From positions 1 through 9,949 of the forward strand of contig JAKITH010000029.1 in NCBI GenBank assembly GCA_021648185.1: a DNA stretch of 9,949 bases, given 5' to 3'. The notes below the pieces were generated by a model. That model saw nothing but the letters and a program-made list of their open reading frames with translations. It ran no database searches and had not been told where the DNA came from. Of this stretch, positions 7,391 to 9,949 are shown piece by piece. Within the stretch, counting starts at the first letter, position 1. Each line of letters starts with the position of its first letter. This DNA comes from Thiomicrorhabdus sp. Lineage in GTDB: Bacteria > Pseudomonadota > Gammaproteobacteria > Thiomicrospirales > Thiomicrospiraceae. The translations under genes were made by a program, and so were the position numbers.

Positions 7391-7426
7391 ACACGGGTGT
7401 TTTAATCATTTTAGGGTGGAGAGGGT

Positions 7427-9490
7427 ATGGGTTTATTGGATGACAGCCGTACGTTAAATATAGATTCTATTTTACTCGATTCCGTTTTGAATCATGCTCC
7501 ATCCTGCATTGCGTTTAAAGATTTATCGGGTCAAATTGTACGGGTGAATCAACTGTTTGCGCACTTGTTTGATTTGACAAAATCCGACGTGTTGGGTAAG
7601 TCTGAGGCAGAACTCTTTCCTCTGGAGACAAGGGAAGCATTGGCTGAATTGGATGCCCTTGTCATGGCTGAAGTACGTTTTGTGGAAAAAGAGATTGAAC
7701 TCCCTATCAAGGGAGTTCAGCGTATTTTTATGTTGGTTAAGTTTCCTTGGCTAACGGAGCAGCAGAAAGTGTGTGGTATTGGCTGTGTTTTAACCGATAT
7801 TACACACCTAAAGTGGTTAGAAAAAGAGCATTCTCTGGCACGAAAAGTATTTGAAAATGTAACAGAAGCGGTGGTATTTACGGATAACAAAGGGCTGATT
7901 GTTGATGTCAATGAGGCGTATCAAAATATAACGGGCTATCAGCGGTCAGAGTTACTCGGAAAGAATCCAAATGTATTAAAATCTGGAAGGCATGATCGAC
8001 AGTTTTATCAATCGATGTGGGCGCAAATCAAAGAACAGGGAGCATGGGAAGGAGAAGTTTGGGACAGACGAAAGAATGGTGAAATCTATCCTAAATGGCT
8101 GATGATTAATGTCATGAAGGATGATGAAGGTGAACCTACAGGCTATGTTGGCGTTTTTAGTGATTTATCGGAACAAAAAAAAGCAGAAGAGAAGCTGGAA
8201 GAACTCTCCTTTTATGACCCTTTAACGCACCTTCCCAATAGAGTGTTGTTTTATGACCGATTGTCGGTAGGAATGTCTATTGCAAAGCGTGAGAAGCATC
8301 AATTAGCCGTGCTTTTTATTGATTTAGACCGTTTTAAAATGGTGAATGACTCGTTAGGTCATAATGTGGGAGATGCGTTATTAGAGTTGATTGCGAAGCG
8401 ATTTTTGACCTTAGGGCGGGAGTCGGATACGGTTGCCCGTTTAGGGGGGGATGAATTTGCCATCTTGCTGCCAGAGTTAAAAACGGCAGAAGATGCTTCC
8501 GTGGTGGCTCAAAACTTTATTGATGCCTTGTTAGAGCCTTTTTGCCTAGAAGGCCATAACATTAATATTGGTGCCAGTGTGGGGATATCGACTTTTCCCT
8601 GTGATGGCGCAGATGTAGATGGCTTGTTGAAACGAGCGGAGCTTGCGCTTTATAAAGCAAAAGAGCAAGGGCGGAATAACTATCAGTATTTCAGTCAAGA
8701 GCTGCAAGATGCCGTTTCTGATCAGCTGGAGATGGAAGACGAAATGCGTCATGCCATCGCCAGCGAGCAATTTACGCTGTATTATCAGCCAAAAATTTCA
8801 TTAAAAACGAATAAAATTACAGGAATGGAGGCCTTGGTTCGTTGGATTCATCCTGAAAAAGGACTGATTCCGCCCGATCTTTTTATTCCGTTAGCAGAGG
8901 AGACGGGCTTAATTATTCCATTAGGCGAGTGGATTTTACAAACGGCATGTCGTGAAACCTCTGCGTGGTCCCAAAAATATGATGACGCTTTAGTTGTGGC
9001 AGTTAATTTGTCTGCTAAGCAGTTTAAGTCACCTAATTTATTAGCAACGATTCAAAAAACATTGGATGACTGTCAGCTGGATCCCAAAAATATTGAATTA
9101 GAAATTACCGAAAGTTACGTGATGGAAGACGTTGAAGGTGCGTTGCAAACCATGAAGGACTTTAGAAAAAACCATTTAAAATTGGCCATTGATGATTTTG
9201 GAACAGGCTACTCTTCGTTGGGTTATTTAAAAAAGTTTCCAATGAATACCCTAAAAATAGATCGTTCTTTTGTGATGGATTTAACCACGGATTCAGACGA
9301 TGCCGCCATCGTCGAAGTGGTTATTTTATTGGCAGAAAAGCTGGGATTGGATGTGGTTGCTGAAGGGGTTGAAACCGAAGCACAGCTTGAGTTTTTGCGA
9401 GCACAGGGGTGTCAGTATGTTCAAGGCTACTTGTTAAGTCGACCTTTGCCTGCGGATGAATTTGAACAGTTTTTAAAACTGAATTTATAG
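7427..9490 (+). CDS. PAS-PAS-GGDEF-EAL cyclic-di-GMP turnover protein
   Basis: This 687-residue soluble sensor enzyme has no predicted membrane segment. PAS 1 spans about 16-128. PAS 2 with its PAC segment spans about 137-255 and carries the typical W-x-G-E-x-W-x-R-R-K-N-G-E block at 207-219. The GGDEF diguanylate cyclase domain (about 260-425) has an intact GGDEF at 340-344 and an inhibitory-site RxxD (R331, D334) five residues before it. The EAL phosphodiesterase domain (about 437-684) has E468-A-L-V-R, N527, E559, the D589-D590 pair in DDFGTGYSS, K610, E646 in AEGVET and Q666-G. Both activities therefore look chemically possible, and which one dominates cannot be predicted. The ATG at 7427 is preceded by GGAGAGG at 7418-7424. 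The gene is divergent from the patatin gene and lies 153 bp before a gene with a flagellar-type promoter. Confidence 0.97.
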   Translation: MGLLDDSRTLNIDSILLDSVLNHAPSCIAFKDLSGQIVRVNQLFAHLFDLTKSDVLGKSEAELFPLETREALAELDALVMAEVRFVEKEIELPIKGVQRIFMLVKFPWLTEQQKVCGIGCVLTDITHLKWLEKEHSLARKVFENVTEAVVFTDNKGLIVDVNEAYQNITGYQRSELLGKNPNVLKSGRHDRQFYQSMWAQIKEQGAWEGEVWDRRKNGEIYPKWLMINVMKDDEGEPTGYVGVFSDLSEQKKAEEKLEELSFYDPLTHLPNRVLFYDRLSVGMSIAKREKHQLAVLFIDLDRFKMVNDSLGHNVGDALLELIAKRFLTLGRESDTVARLGGDEFAILLPELKTAEDASVVAQNFIDALLEPFCLEGHNINIGASVGISTFPCDGADVDGLLKRAELALYKAKEQGRNNYQYFSQELQDAVSDQLEMEDEMRHAIASEQFTLYYQPKISLKTNKITGMEALVRWIHPEKGLIPPDLFIPLAEETGLIIPLGEWILQTACRETSAWSQKYDDALVVAVNLSAKQFKSPNLLATIQKTLDDCQLDPKNIELEITESYVMEDVEGALQTMKDFRKNHLKLAIDDFGTGYSSLGYLKKFPMNTLKIDRSFVMDLTTDSDDAAIVEVVILLAEKLGLDVVAEGVETEAQLEFLRAQGCQYVQGYLLSRPLPADEFEQFLKLNL

Positions 9491-9594
9491 ACTTTCTGCT
9501 TCAGGTTCCTCTGGTTTTAGTAAGTTCAATTTACTTTACTCCCTTGGTTTTAGCACCTTTTGAGCCTGATGTCGTTTTTTTTAAGAAAATAAGG

Positions 9595-9621
9595 TAAATG
9601 TTTAAGGACTCTAGCCGATAC
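9595..9621 (+). promoter_or_regulatory. Candidate sigma-28 (FliA) promoter
   Basis: The sequence TAAATGTT (9595-9602), an 11-bp spacer, and GCCGATAC (9614-9621) match the FliA consensus TAAAGTTT-N11-GCCGATAA at 6 of 8 and 7 of 8 positions with exact spacing. A T8 run and an A-rich stretch (9575-9592) directly upstream could act as an UP element. The predicted start near 9628 leaves a short leader that contains the ribosome site of the downstream gene. No competing sigma-70 promoter stands out in the 153-bp gap. Confidence 0.62.
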
Positions 9622-9629
9622 CTATTTAT

Positions 9630-9635
9630 AGAGGT
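9630..9635 (+). promoter_or_regulatory. Ribosome binding site of the right-edge gene
   Basis: AGAGGT lies eight bases before the ATG at 9644. It supports that start and fits just downstream of the predicted sigma-28 transcription start. Confidence 0.6.
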
Positions 9636-9643
9636 ATCCATCA

Positions 9644-9949
9644 ATGCATAATCCAAAACCCATTTCACCGTCTGCTCGATATTTTATCAAGCTACTTGAA
9701 AAGCGCTCACTGGAGATTCAGCGTGAGCTGGCATCCAAATCCTTAGCGTCTCAAGAGGTTTCATTTGAGGAGGTTGATCTGTTTTTTAAACAGATCATGT
9801 CGCAAAATATATTTATTTTCACAGTGGGACAAAATGGTAAACGGGAATCAACCATTTTAGCTAAAGCTATTTTTAATATGAGTCAAGTGGTTCGTGTTTT
9901 TTACAGCACCAGTTTTGATGATGAGCAGACGGGTTTTATTCGTATTAGA
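9644..9949 (+). CDS. Unrecognised protein, 5' part only (runs off the window)
   Basis: The frame is open for 102 codons from the ATG to the last base of the window without a stop, so the gene is truncated by the window edge rather than broken. The peptide begins MHNPKPISPSARYFIKLLEK. It has no signal peptide and no hydrophobic membrane segment. A charged, probably helical region (about 10-50) is followed by a mixed segment with IFIFTVGQ (about 56-63). I recognise no domain in these residues; in particular I see no PilZ, methyl-accepting, CheW or Fli signature. The good ribosome site and the FliA-like promoter suggest a real gene in the motility or chemotaxis regulon, probably cytoplasmic. The upstream neighbour on the same strand is the PAS-PAS-GGDEF-EAL gene. 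Confidence 0.75.
   Translation, partial: MHNPKPISPSARYFIKLLEKRSLEIQRELASKSLASQEVSFEEVDLFFKQIMSQNIFIFTVGQNGKRESTILAKAIFNMSQVVRVFYSTSFDDEQTGFIRIR

Larger units (their letters stand above)
9491..9643. other. Intergenic region between the GGDEF-EAL gene and the right-edge gene
   Basis: This stretch holds a direct repeat TGGTTTTAG (9512-9520 and 9545-9553), a weak AGTAA...TTACT inverted repeat between the two copies, a T8 run at 9575-9582, and then the sigma-28-like promoter. No convincing stem stands immediately before the T8 run, so a terminator for the GGDEF-EAL gene cannot be called with confidence. Confidence 0.5.

Noticed and set aside
9545..9582. Terminator for the GGDEF-EAL gene using the T8 run
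   Set aside because: The only stem that can be drawn uses mostly G-T pairs and does not directly abut the T run.

Overview
The window reads as an ordinary chromosomal stretch of a gammaproteobacterium with moderately low GC (by eye, low to mid 40s percent). The order uvrA, then a YajR-type MFS permease, then ssb, with uvrA divergent from the other two, is a known gammaproteobacterial arrangement (for example in Pseudomonas). A sulfur-oxidiser of the Thiomicrospira/Hydrogenovibrio/Thiomicrorhabdus type would fit the protein character, but that assignment is a low-confidence inference. I see no insertion sequence, CRISPR array, tRNA, rRNA or phage module, and no clearly new multi-gene system.

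Layout. Bases 1-160 hold no convincing gene. On the minus strand, 161-2971 is a complete uvrA. It is preceded by a 75-bp gap with its own extended -10 promoter and a 16-bp near-perfect palindrome, and then by an exported SIMPL-domain (DUF541/YggE-like) protein at 3047-3805. A 143-bp divergent promoter region separates this from the plus-strand pair MFS transporter (3949-5334) and ssb (5371-5937). A perfectly palindromic hairpin at 5965-5990 lies between ssb and the convergent minus-strand gene at 6001-7353, which encodes a patatin-like phospholipase lipoprotein. A 73-bp divergent spacer leads to a plus-strand PAS-PAS-GGDEF-EAL protein (7427-9490) with every expected catalytic motif intact. After a further 153 bp, which carry a strong match to a sigma-28 (FliA) promoter, an unrecognised gene starts at 9644 and runs off the right edge.

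How the genes fit together. UvrA and SSB are DNA repair and replication proteins. The permease and the SIMPL protein sit between them. The patatin lipoprotein and the SIMPL protein are envelope or periplasmic proteins. The right end looks like a lifestyle-switch neighbourhood: a c-di-GMP turnover enzyme directly upstream of a gene that appears to belong to the flagellar late-gene regulon.

The points most worth a second look are the FliA-type promoter in front of the unknown gene, the palindrome in the uvrA promoter, the in-frame poly-C direct repeats that flank the signal peptide of the SIMPL protein, and the symmetric -10 element shared by the patatin and GGDEF-EAL genes.
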